From NCBI GenBank assembly GCA_949288955.1, contig CASEMS010000004.1, forward strand, positions 1-59,792: a DNA stretch of 59,792 bases. The letters are read 5' to 3'. Shown here in pieces: positions 18,065 through 25,977 of this stretch. Each line of letters opens with the position of its first letter. The stretch's first letter is position 1. Both the position numbers and the translations under genes were made by a program. The notes beneath the pieces were generated by a model. The model had not been told where the DNA came from and made no database searches. It saw nothing but the letters and a program-made list of their open reading frames with translations. This stretch comes from an uncultured Lentisphaeraceae bacterium (lineage in GTDB: Bacteria; Verrucomicrobiota; Kiritimatiellia; RFP12; DVOR01).

Positions 18065-18124
18065 TGTTTGGAGGCTTGGAAGAGAGGGGAGGAGGCTTGG
18101 AAGTTTGGAGGCTTGGAGGCTTGG
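18065..18124 (+). repeat. 8-base-period array (GTTTGGAG/GCTTGGAG units)
   Basis: A run of imperfect 8-base units GTTTGGAG, GCTTGGAA, GCTTGGAG. A near-identical array is at 40538-40590, and both precede a 22-base array by about 20 bases. Confidence 0.8.
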
Positions 18125-18146
18125 TCGCTTTCCTGCCACCCCGGTT

Positions 18147-18278
18147 CAGCGGCCGATCCACTTTGGGTCAGGGGCCGATCCACCTTGGCTCAGCGGCCGA
18201 TCGACCTTGGGTCAGGGGCCAATCCACCTCGGGTCAGGGGCTGATTGACTTTGGGTCAGCCGCTGAGGCGGTTCGGGC
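18147..18278 (+). repeat. 22-base tandem repeat array 2
   Basis: Six units start at 18147, 18169, 18191, 18213, 18235 and 18257. Variants include CAGCGGCCGATCC and CAGGGGCCGATCC. The array lies between the divergent flippase and PEP-CTERM genes. With the 8-base array it fills most of the 381-base gap; 18279-18350 shows nothing further. Confidence 0.88.
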
Positions 18279-18354
18279 TTGCGCGGCATCGGTGTGGGGG
18301 CAGGACTTGGGCCGTTTCCGAAAGGGGCAAAATAAAACTTGCCCCCCCCTAATT

Positions 18355-18360
18355 TATGAT
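18355..18360 (+). promoter_or_regulatory. Candidate -10 box of the PEP-CTERM gene
   Basis: TATGAT in the only AT-rich stretch of the gap, about 50 bases ahead of ATG 18412. There is no clear -35 at the right distance. Confidence 0.4.
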
Positions 18361-18411
18361 AGTGTAATGGTGTTTTGCGGCGGTTTGCCGCTTGTTAGGA
18401 AAGGAAGAGAG

Positions 18412-19089
18412 ATGAAGTGCATTCGTTTTGCGGCGCTTTGCGCCCTTGTCGCCCTCGCCGGCACGGCCCAGGCCATCACCACACAGTGGTCTGATTCGGA
18501 TGGCATTGCAGGAGGAACGAACGCCTCGTTCACTGGGGTTGGAGACGGTTCGGTCATGGCTGTCACGGTTTCCTTCACACTGAGTAGCACCAGTCCGCGT
18601 GACTTGCTGATGATCTCCGGGGGGGACACAACGCTGAACACCTCTCCTTCGTGGGGCAATTTCGCCAAGTTGGCGATTTCCCAGAATAGCAATCAAGAGA
18701 ACCAGTTTGGAGTCTGGACGCGTGGTGGGACGGGTTCCGCGGAGGTTGGTGGGCGTATCAGCAATGCGAATGGCAACCGGGCGTACCATGTTTCGTTCGT
18801 CTTTGACCGGAGCGGCGACACGCACACGTTGCAGGTTTATCTCAATGGGAGTGAGTTTTACTCCGCCACCTATGAGGCTAAGATGGATGCGCCGCTGACG
18901 ACGCTGGTCTTCTCCGAGGGGAATGTTACCTGGGACTCGGCTTATGTTTATGTCGCCGAGGAGGGCGAGGATCTCTACGCGATTGCGCAGGAGGCCTCCA
19001 AGACGGGCGTCCCGATTCCCGAGCCGACGGCGTTGGCGCTGCTGGCGCTGGGGGTTGCGGGGGTGGCGCTCCGTCGGCGCGCGGCGTAA
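18412..19089 (+). CDS. PEP-CTERM sorting-domain protein with a LamG-like region
   Basis: 225 residues. The signal peptide is MKCIRFAALCALVALAGTAQA. The middle resembles a concanavalin/LamG-like beta sandwich (AYHVSFVFDRSGDTHTLQVYLNG). The C terminus has PIPEPTALALLALGVAGVALRRR: the Pro-Glu-Pro motif, a hydrophobic helix and a basic tail that mark exosortase-processed surface proteins. No exosortase gene is in the window. ATG 18412 follows AAGGAAG; an upstream ATG at 18367 would bury the signal peptide. The gene is less G+C-extreme than its neighbours, and the ligand is unknown. Confidence 0.88.
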   Translation: MKCIRFAALCALVALAGTAQAITTQWSDSDGIAGGTNASFTGVGDGSVMAVTVSFTLSSTSPRDLLMISGGDTTLNTSPSWGNFAKLAISQNSNQENQFGVWTRGGTGSAEVGGRISNANGNRAYHVSFVFDRSGDTHTLQVYLNGSEFYSATYEAKMDAPLTTLVFSEGNVTWDSAYVYVAEEGEDLYAIAQEASKTGVPIPEPTALALLALGVAGVALRRRAA

Positions 19090-19101
19090 GCGCGTGGGCA
19101 C

Positions 19102-19138
19102 AAAAAAGCCCCGGCCTCGTGGGAGGTCGGGGCTTTTT
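19102..19138. terminator. Bidirectional terminator between the PEP-CTERM gene and tyrA
   Basis: An 11-bp stem GCCCCGGCCTC/GAGGTCGGGGC with one G-T wobble and a 4-base loop, flanked by six A and five T. Confidence 0.9.
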
Positions 19139-19146
19139 CGTTTGTC

Positions 19147-19977
19147 TCAGCGCATGAGGTCGGCGAGGGCGTCGTCGTCCTCGGCGATGGCTTTGCGGAA
19201 GGCGGCCAGGTGGTTGGCGAAGGCGTCGATGGCGGCGAGGAGGGGGCCCTTGTTCTGGCGGAAGATGGGCTGCCACATGGAGATGGGGCTGTGGGCGATG
19301 CGGGTCATGGAGGCGAGGCCGCCGCCGGCGAAGCGGGCGTTGAGAGCCTGGTTGCGCTCGGCTTCCTTGATGGTTCGGGCGAGGGCGTAGGCGAGGACGT
19401 GGGGCATGTGGGAGAGGAGGGCGGCGGTGCGGTCGTGCTCGGCGGCGGTCATCTCGGCGAGGACGGCACCGACGCGCTCCCAGAGGGCGCGGACGCGGGT
19501 GAGGGCGTCGGGGGCGCTACGGTCGGGGTCGATGAGAAGGGTGAAGCGGTTGCGGAAGAGGTTGTCGAGGGCGGCGTCGGGGCCGGAGCGCTCGGTGCCG
19601 GCCATGGGGTGGCAGGCGACGTAGCGGGGGCGGTTGGGGTGGGTGGCGACGGCTTCGGCGAGGGCGCGTTTGGTGGAGCCGACGTCGATGATGGTCTGGT
19701 CGGGGCGGGCGGCGTCGAGGAGGGCGGGGAGGGTGCGCACGAGGACGTCGACGGGCATGGCGAGGATGAGGAGGTCGCTCTGCGCGGCGAGGTCGGCGAG
19801 GGTGGGGAGGGCCTCGTCGATGAGGCCGAGCTCAAGGGCGCGCTCGGCGTGGGCGGGGGTGCGGTTCCAGCCGAGGATGCGGCCGGCGAGGCCGAAGGTG
19901 CGGAGGTCTTTGGCGAGGGATCCGCCGATGAGGCCGATGCCGGCGATGCCGACGGTGGGGAAGAGGAGGTCGTTCAT
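19147..19977 (-). CDS. tyrA: Prephenate dehydrogenase
   Basis: 276 residues. An N-terminal Rossmann domain with VGIAGIGLIGGSLAKDL binds NAD(P). The prephenate-dehydrogenase helical domain follows, with DVGSTKRAL, the signature ACHPMAGTERSG and the SHMPHVLAYALA helix. The enzyme oxidatively decarboxylates prephenate in tyrosine synthesis. It is the last gene of the six-gene operon; its ATG overlaps the rsmE stop as ATGA. Confidence 0.92.
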   Translation of the reverse strand: MNDLLFPTVGIAGIGLIGGSLAKDLRTFGLAGRILGWNRTPAHAERALELGLIDEALPTLADLAAQSDLLILAMPVDVLVRTLPALLDAARPDQTIIDVGSTKRALAEAVATHPNRPRYVACHPMAGTERSGPDAALDNLFRNRFTLLIDPDRSAPDALTRVRALWERVGAVLAEMTAAEHDRTAALLSHMPHVLAYALARTIKEAERNQALNARFAGGGLASMTRIAHSPISMWQPIFRQNKGPLLAAIDAFANHLAAFRKAIAEDDDALADLMR

Positions 19978-20723
19978 GGGTGGTTGTCGCGGGCGCAGGC
20001 GAGGTTGGCCAGGCCGTAGAGGGCGGCGGTCTCGGAGCGGAGGATGAGGGGGCCGAGGGTGACGGGGATGGCGCCGCAGGCGAGGATGGCGCGGAGCTCC
20101 TCGGCGGTGAAGTCGCCTTCCGGGCCGCACCACCAGCCCCAGCGTTGCCCGCGGCGGGTGGGGTCGAGGGCGTCGAGGACGGGCTTGAGGGGTTTGGCCT
20201 CGGGGGTGAGGGCGGCGACGATGAGGGTGGTGCAGGCGCACATGGGCGCGAGGGTCGCGGCGAAGGGGGTGGGGGGGTGGATGGTGGGGACGGTGGCGGC
20301 GCCGCATTGGCGGGCGGCGGCCTCGGCGATGCGCTGCCAACGGGCGCGTTTGGCCTCGGCCTGGCGGCCTTCGAGGCGGACGACGGTGCGGGCGCTGAGG
20401 ACGGGCACCACCTCGGAGACGCCGAGCTCGGTGGCTTTCTCAAGCATCCAGTCCATGCGCTCGCCTTTGGGCACGCAGGCGAAGAGGATGGTGCGGACGG
20501 CGGGGTCGGCGGTCTGGAAGAGGGGCTGTTTGGCTTCGAGGGTGAGGGAGGTGGCGTCGTGGGCGATGACGTGGTAGAGGCGGGTGCGGCCGGCGCCGTC
20601 GAAGGCGCCGACCTCGGCGCCCTCGCGGAGGCGGAGGACGTGGAGGAGGTGGTGGGCGGCCTCGCCGCGCAGGGTCAGCGTGTCCTGCTCCAGCTCGGCG
20701 GGGGAGACTTGGTGGCGGTGCAT
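19974..20723 (-). CDS. rsmE: 16S rRNA (uracil(1498)-N(3))-methyltransferase
   Basis: 249 residues. An N-terminal PUA-like region includes HHLLHVLRLREGAEV. The SPOUT knot domain follows, with KATELGVSEVVPVLSARTV, WCGPEGDFTAEE and the RsmE-typical ending LGPLILRSETAALYGL. It methylates U1498 of 16S rRNA using S-adenosylmethionine. ATG 20723 is 4 bases after the preceding lipoprotein stop, and the longer upstream frame is only an overlap with other genes. Confidence 0.93.
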   Translation of the reverse strand: MHRHQVSPAELEQDTLTLRGEAAHHLLHVLRLREGAEVGAFDGAGRTRLYHVIAHDATSLTLEAKQPLFQTADPAVRTILFACVPKGERMDWMLEKATELGVSEVVPVLSARTVVRLEGRQAEAKRARWQRIAEAAARQCGAATVPTIHPPTPFAATLAPMCACTTLIVAALTPEAKPLKPVLDALDPTRRGQRWGWWCGPEGDFTAEELRAILACGAIPVTLGPLILRSETAALYGLANLACARDNHP

Positions 20724-20727
20724 GGGG

Positions 20728-21156
20728 TCACTCGCGCATTTGGACGGCGGAGACGCGGCCGTCGCGGAACTCGACGCGGAGGGCTTCCTTCCATTCGTAC
20801 TCGGGGGCGTCGTCGATGTAATAGCCGCCGCGGAGGGTGCCGCCGACGTCGCGGTAGACGGGGCGGACGGCGGGGTAGAGGCGGTCGGAGTGGCCGAGGA
20901 TCTTGTAGATCCAGACTTCGGCGAGGCCGGAGGCGTCGGTTCGGGAGAGGCGCTCGGTGGGGTTGCCGTAGACCATCCAGACGGCGTCACGGTCGTCGCC
21001 GAGGCGAATCTGCCCACGGGCGATGCGGGCTTGGACCTCGGCGGGGTAGGCGTCGTAGATCTCCTGGCGCTGGGCGATGCGGGCGGCGACGGTGTCGGCG
21101 CAGCCGGCGAGGAGGGTGGCGGCCAGGAGGAGGGGGAGGAGGCGGCGCGGGGTCAT
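20728..21156 (-). CDS. Small lipoprotein, possibly BamE/SmpA-like
   Basis: 142 residues. A lipoprotein signal ends in lipobox LLAGC (about residues 16-20). The mature part has IRLGDDRDAVWMVYGNPTER and AEVWIYK, which resembles the two-helix-plus-sheet BamE/SmpA fold in which a Gly-x-Pro follows the second helix; this match is suggestive only. It overlaps the carboxypeptidase stop (ATGA) and sits 4 bases before rsmE. An outer-membrane or periplasmic location is inferred from the lipobox. Confidence 0.75.
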   Translation of the reverse strand: MTPRRLLPLLLAATLLAGCADTVAARIAQRQEIYDAYPAEVQARIARGQIRLGDDRDAVWMVYGNPTERLSRTDASGLAEVWIYKILGHSDRLYPAVRPVYRDVGGTLRGGYYIDDAPEYEWKEALRVEFRDGRVSAVQMRE

Positions 21157-22238
21157 TGCTCGTATCCCCAGTCGAGGAGGGCCTTGCAGAAGGCGTCGCG
21201 GTCGCGGTGGGCCTTGTAGCCCGTGACACAGCCGATGAGGCGGCGGCCGTTGCGCTTGCAGGTGAAGGTCACGCAGAAGCCGGCGCGGCTGGTGTAGCCG
21301 GTCTTGAGGCCGTCGACGCCGGGGACGCGGTTGGTGATGAGGTTGTTGTGGTTCTTGAGCATGAGCTTGCCGTCGCGGAAGGTGTCGAGGCGGGTGGAGG
21401 CCAGGCGCATGACCTCGGGATAGCCGAGGAGGCGCTCGGCGAGGATCACCATGTCGTGGGCGGAGGAACGGTTGTCGCGCTGGGCGCCGTCGCCGAGGCC
21501 GTGGGCGTCGTAGAAGGTGGTGTGGGCCATGCCGAGGTCTTTGGCGCGGGCGTTCATGGCCTGGACGAAGGCGGCCATGCTGCCGCCGCCGAGGTACTCG
21601 CCGACGAGGTAGGCGGAGTCGTTGGCGGATTTGATGGCGATGGTCTTGAGGAGCTCCTTGAGGGGGAAGGTCTCGCGGGGGTCGAGCCAAACCTGCGCGC
21701 CGCCGATTTTGTAGGCGGCCTCGGTGACCTTGATGGGGGTGTCGCGGGTGACCTTGCCTTCGGCGATGGCCTCCTCGGCCAGCAGGAGGGTCATCATCTT
21801 GGTCATCGAGGCGATGGGCACGGCGCGCTCGGCGTTCTTGGCCCAGAGCACCTTGCGCGTGGCGGGGTCGACGAGGATGCCGGTACCGCAGCCGTTCTCC
21901 TGCGGCAGGCCGATGTGGGAGACGGCCCCGGCGAAGTCATAGGGCGTCTGCGGGTAGGCGCCGTCGCGCCCCTTCGGCTTGGCGGGGGCGGGCTCGGGTT
22001 TGGCGGGCTCGGCGGGCGCCTCGGGTTTGGCGGGCGCGGGTTGCTCGGCGGGTGCGGCGGGCTGGGGCTCGGCGGGCGGCGTGTCGGGTTTGGGGGTGCC
22101 GTCGCAGCCGTCGGCGAAGGCTAGCCAGCCGACGATGAGAAGGATCCAGGCCAAGAGCGGGACGCCCCAGACCAACAGCGTGCGCAACATGGGATTGGGG
22201 CGGCCCACGCCACCGGGGAGATCGTAACGTTCACCCAT
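21153..22238 (-). CDS. D-alanyl-D-alanine carboxypeptidase (S11, PBP5-like)
   Basis: 361 residues. One N-terminal transmembrane anchor (about 20-42) is followed by an unusually long Pro/Ala/Glu/Lys linker (about 47-95) and the serine DD-peptidase domain. The three catalytic motifs are SMTK, SAN and KTG, within IASMTKMMT, IKSANDSAY and GLKTGYTS. It trims peptidoglycan stem peptides in the periplasm. The C-terminal PBP5 beta domain is missing, so the enzyme is tethered by its N terminus. It lies 11 bases after ychF and overlaps the lipoprotein gene (ATGA). Confidence 0.92.
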   Translation of the reverse strand: MGERYDLPGGVGRPNPMLRTLLVWGVPLLAWILLIVGWLAFADGCDGTPKPDTPPAEPQPAAPAEQPAPAKPEAPAEPAKPEPAPAKPKGRDGAYPQTPYDFAGAVSHIGLPQENGCGTGILVDPATRKVLWAKNAERAVPIASMTKMMTLLLAEEAIAEGKVTRDTPIKVTEAAYKIGGAQVWLDPRETFPLKELLKTIAIKSANDSAYLVGEYLGGGSMAAFVQAMNARAKDLGMAHTTFYDAHGLGDGAQRDNRSSAHDMVILAERLLGYPEVMRLASTRLDTFRDGKLMLKNHNNLITNRVPGVDGLKTGYTSRAGFCVTFTCKRNGRRLIGCVTGYKAHRDRDAFCKALLDWGYEQ

Positions 22239-22249
22239 AGGTAAGACCC

Positions 22250-23349
<1,100 letters not shown>

Positions 23350-23353
<4 letters not shown>

Positions 23354-24141
23354 CTCCAGCCTCCGTAATACGTCTCCTCATAGCGCACGTAGTCCAACTC
23401 GCGCTTGCCGGAGACCCAAATCATGTAAGCGATGAGGAGCAGCAGGATGCCGCCGCTCCCGAAAACGATGTTCCACAGGAAGGCGATGGCCGAGGGCCAC
23501 CCCTCCGGCGCCGTGAAGCGGATGCCCGCCAGGTCCAGCACGCACAGCGCGCCCCAGAGGATCGCGAAGCCCTGCCCCACCTTCACGGCGATCTCCGTGG
23601 CCGCCACCTTGCCCTTCCCCGCGCACTGGAGGGCCGCGCGGAGGATGCGCCCGCCGTCCATCGGGAAGGCCGGCACCAGGTTGAAGCAGGCCAGGCCCAG
23701 GTTCAGCCCCGCCGCCACCGCCAACCAGAGGTTCGGCTCCGTCACGACGATGACGCGCCCGAAGGCGTCCTGCATCTGATAATCCGCCCGGAAGCTCCAC
23801 GCCAACGCCCAACAGATCGCCGCGAGCAGGAAGGAGCAGGCCGGCCCAGCCGCCGCCATCAGGCACTCATGCATGGGCTTGGGCGGCATCCGCGTGATGG
23901 CCGCGCACCCGCCCAGCAGTTGCAGCGTGATGTCCCGCACCTGCCCGCCGAAGGCCATCGCCACCACGCTGTGCGCCAACTCGTGCAACACGATGGAGAC
24001 CAGCAGCGTCACCGCCAGGAACAGCCCCACATCCAGATGCGGCCACATCGCGTAAATCAGGTAGACCGCCAGCAGCCCCACCGAGAGGTGGGCCCGCACC
24101 GGGATCCCGAAGGCCGTGAAAAGCGTCCAACACGTTCGCAT
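23350..24141 (-). CDS. M50 family membrane metalloprotease (site-2-protease-like)
   Basis: 263 residues with about six hydrophobic helices. The zinc site is HELAH in VLHELAHSVVAMAFGG (about residues 53-57), with the third ligand in NLVPAFPMDGGRILRA. It lacks PDZ or CBS domains, like the short S2P/SpoIVFB-type proteases that cleave substrates within the membrane. It is the first gene of the six-gene operon. Its ATG lies only 8 bases after a perfect extended -10 box, so its mRNA is probably leaderless. The substrate is unknown. Confidence 0.88.
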
Positions 24142-24149
24142 AGCCCATT

Positions 24150-24158
24150 AGTATAGCA
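24150..24158 (-). promoter_or_regulatory. Promoter of the M50-ychF-tyrA operon
   Basis: TGCTATACT on the minus strand ends 8 bases before ATG 24141. There is no room for a Shine-Dalgarno sequence downstream. Confidence 0.75.
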
Positions 24159-24308
24159 GAAGCCGCCGCCGCCTTCACCGCCTCCGATCATTGGGGCCAG
24201 GGGCATAACGCGCGAAGCGCGGGCGGGGTGGGGGCGTGCGTTGGCTGTGTCCTTGGGGACGCAGACGCTTTTCCTTTCCTCTCGCCACCACTCCGATGGC
24301 CTGGGACT

Positions 24309-24317
24309 TGCTACAGT
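24309..24317 (+). promoter_or_regulatory. Extended -10 promoter of the first sulfatase gene
   Basis: TGCTACAGT lies 24 bases before ATG 24342. An AGGAGG ribosome site is between them. Confidence 0.6.
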
Positions 24318-24341
24318 GAGGGATGAAAGGAGGGCCTTCCC

Positions 24342-25823
24342 ATGCCTGCGCTTCCTGCCAACGCCGTCACCCGTCGCACGTTCCTTGCCTCCCTCGCCAG
24401 TGTCGGTGGCGCCGCCGCCTTTTGCGCCCCGCCGCCTGCCAGCCGCCCAGACATCCTGCTTGTCCTTGCCGACGACCTCAGCCCTTATGAGCTCGGCTGT
24501 TACGGTCAGGCCAAAATCCGCACCCCGAACATCGACCGCCTTGCCGCCGAGGGCGTCCGCCTCACCGATTGCTATTCCGCCTGCCCCGTTTGCGCGCCCT
24601 CCCGAGGTGCCCTCCTCACCGGCCTTCATCTGGGCCACGCCCAAATCCGCGACAACTGGGAGCGCACCCAGTACGATCCCGAGGGCGGCGAAGGCCAATG
24701 GCCCCTCCGCGAGGGCACCGACACGCTCCCCCGCCGCCTCCGCGCCGCGGGATACCACACCGCCTGCTTTGGCAAATGGGGCCTCGGCGGCCCCGATACC
24801 GCCGGCCGCCCACTCAACCAAGGCTTCGACCGGTTCTTCGGTTACAACTGTCAGCGCCACGCCCATCAATATTGGCCCACTTATCTTTGGGACGACGACC
24901 GCCGCGTCCCCCTCGACAACCCCACCTTCTCCCCCCACCAACGTCTTCCCCAAGGCGCCGACCCCGCCGATCCCGCCGCCTATGCCTCCTACCGCGGCCG
25001 CACCTACGCCCCCGACCGCATCCTCGCCGAGGCCGAGCGCCACCTCGCCCAAGCCCCCCGCGACCGCCCTCTCTTTCTCTTCTATGCCTCCCCACTCCCG
25101 CATGTCCCCCTCGCCCCGCCGGAATCCGAGGTCGACGCTTACGCCTTCCCGGAGACCCCTTACCGTGGGCAAGCGGGTTATCTCCCCCAACGTCGCCCAC
25201 GCGCCGCCTATGCCGCCATGGTCACTCGCCTCGATCGCGATGTCGGCCGCCTCCTTGCCGCCCACCGCGCCGCCGGGCGTCCTTGGCCCCCGCTCGTGAT
25301 TTTCGCCTCTGACAACGGCACCACCTTCAACGGCGGCACCGACCGAGCCTTTTTCGCCGCCACCGGCCCCCTCGGCGGCCACAAATGCCAACTCCGCGAA
25401 GGTGGCATCCGCGTTCCCTTCATCGCTTGGTGGCCCGGACAGATTCCCGCAGGCCTCATCCTCCGCACGCCCGCTTGGCTCCCCGACCTCTATCCGACGC
25501 TGTGTGCCGCCGCCCAAACCCCCGTCCCCGCCGCCCTCGACGGCTGCGATCTGCTCCCCCATCTGCTTGGCGGCCCTGCCCCTGACCGTTCCCCCGGGAA
25601 GCCGCTCTACTGGGAGTACCGCGGCGCCCAAGCCCTTCGCCTCGGCCCTTGGAAGGTGCTTCGCCTGTCCCCCAAATCCCCCCTTCGCCTCTATCACCTC
25701 CCCACCGACCCTGGCGAGCGCAACGACCTCGCCTCCCAACACCCCGACATCATCCAAATCGCCGAACGCCAACTCGCCGCCCAACACATCCCCCTCCAAG
25801 GCGGCCCCCGGATCGGCGGCTGA
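24342..25823 (+). CDS. Tat-exported formylglycine sulfatase
   Basis: A 493-residue type I sulfatase. A twin-arginine signal (TRRTFLASLASVGGAAA) is followed by metal-binding ILLVLADDLS. The formylglycine site is CAPSRG with Cys84 as the residue to be converted. Downstream come GKWGLGG, LPHVPLAPP, ASDNGTTFNGG and the C-terminal WKVLRLSPK/LYHLPTDPGERNDLA domain. It should cleave sulfate esters from polysaccharides after export. No sulfatase-maturing enzyme is nearby. Its stop codon lies inside the first unit of the 22-base array, giving a C terminus GGPRIGG that is probably repeat-encoded. Confidence 0.93.
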   Translation: MPALPANAVTRRTFLASLASVGGAAAFCAPPPASRPDILLVLADDLSPYELGCYGQAKIRTPNIDRLAAEGVRLTDCYSACPVCAPSRGALLTGLHLGHAQIRDNWERTQYDPEGGEGQWPLREGTDTLPRRLRAAGYHTACFGKWGLGGPDTAGRPLNQGFDRFFGYNCQRHAHQYWPTYLWDDDRRVPLDNPTFSPHQRLPQGADPADPAAYASYRGRTYAPDRILAEAERHLAQAPRDRPLFLFYASPLPHVPLAPPESEVDAYAFPETPYRGQAGYLPQRRPRAAYAAMVTRLDRDVGRLLAAHRAAGRPWPPLVIFASDNGTTFNGGTDRAFFAATGPLGGHKCQLREGGIRVPFIAWWPGQIPAGLILRTPAWLPDLYPTLCAAAQTPVPAALDGCDLLPHLLGGPAPDRSPGKPLYWEYRGAQALRLGPWKVLRLSPKSPLRLYHLPTDPGERNDLASQHPDIIQIAERQLAAQHIPLQGGPRIGG

Positions 25824-25937
25824 TCCGATGAGTGTCAGCGGCTGATCCACGGAGAGTCAGCGGCTGATCCACGGAGAGTCAGCGGCTAATCCACGGGGAG
25901 TCAGCGGCTGATCCGAGGGGAGTCAGCGGCTGATCCA
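25814..25937 (+). repeat. 22-base tandem repeat array 3
   Basis: Units start at 25814, 25836, 25858, 25880 and 25902, with a sixth partial unit at 25924. Units two and three are identical. The first unit supplies the TGA stop of the sulfatase gene, and the last runs into the terminator of the convergent GH35 gene. Confidence 0.92.
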
Positions 25938-25965
25938 AAAAAAAGCCCCGGCGGATGGCCGGGGC
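25937..25965 (-). terminator. Terminator of the GH2-GH35 operon
   Basis: An 8-bp stem GCCCCGGC/GCCGGGGC with a 5-base loop, followed on the minus strand by eight T, 12 bases past the GH35 stop. Confidence 0.92.
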
Positions 25966-25977
25966 TTGGGGTGGGGG

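Noticed and set aside
18031..18183. N-terminal extension of the flippase through the repeat region
   Set aside because: The extension is translated repeat sequence upstream of the promoter. The same artefact appears upstream of the phosphodiesterase-like gene at 40377-40619.
18147..18278. CRISPR array
   Set aside because: Units are contiguous 22-mers without unique spacers, and no cas gene is present; the same holds for the other arrays.
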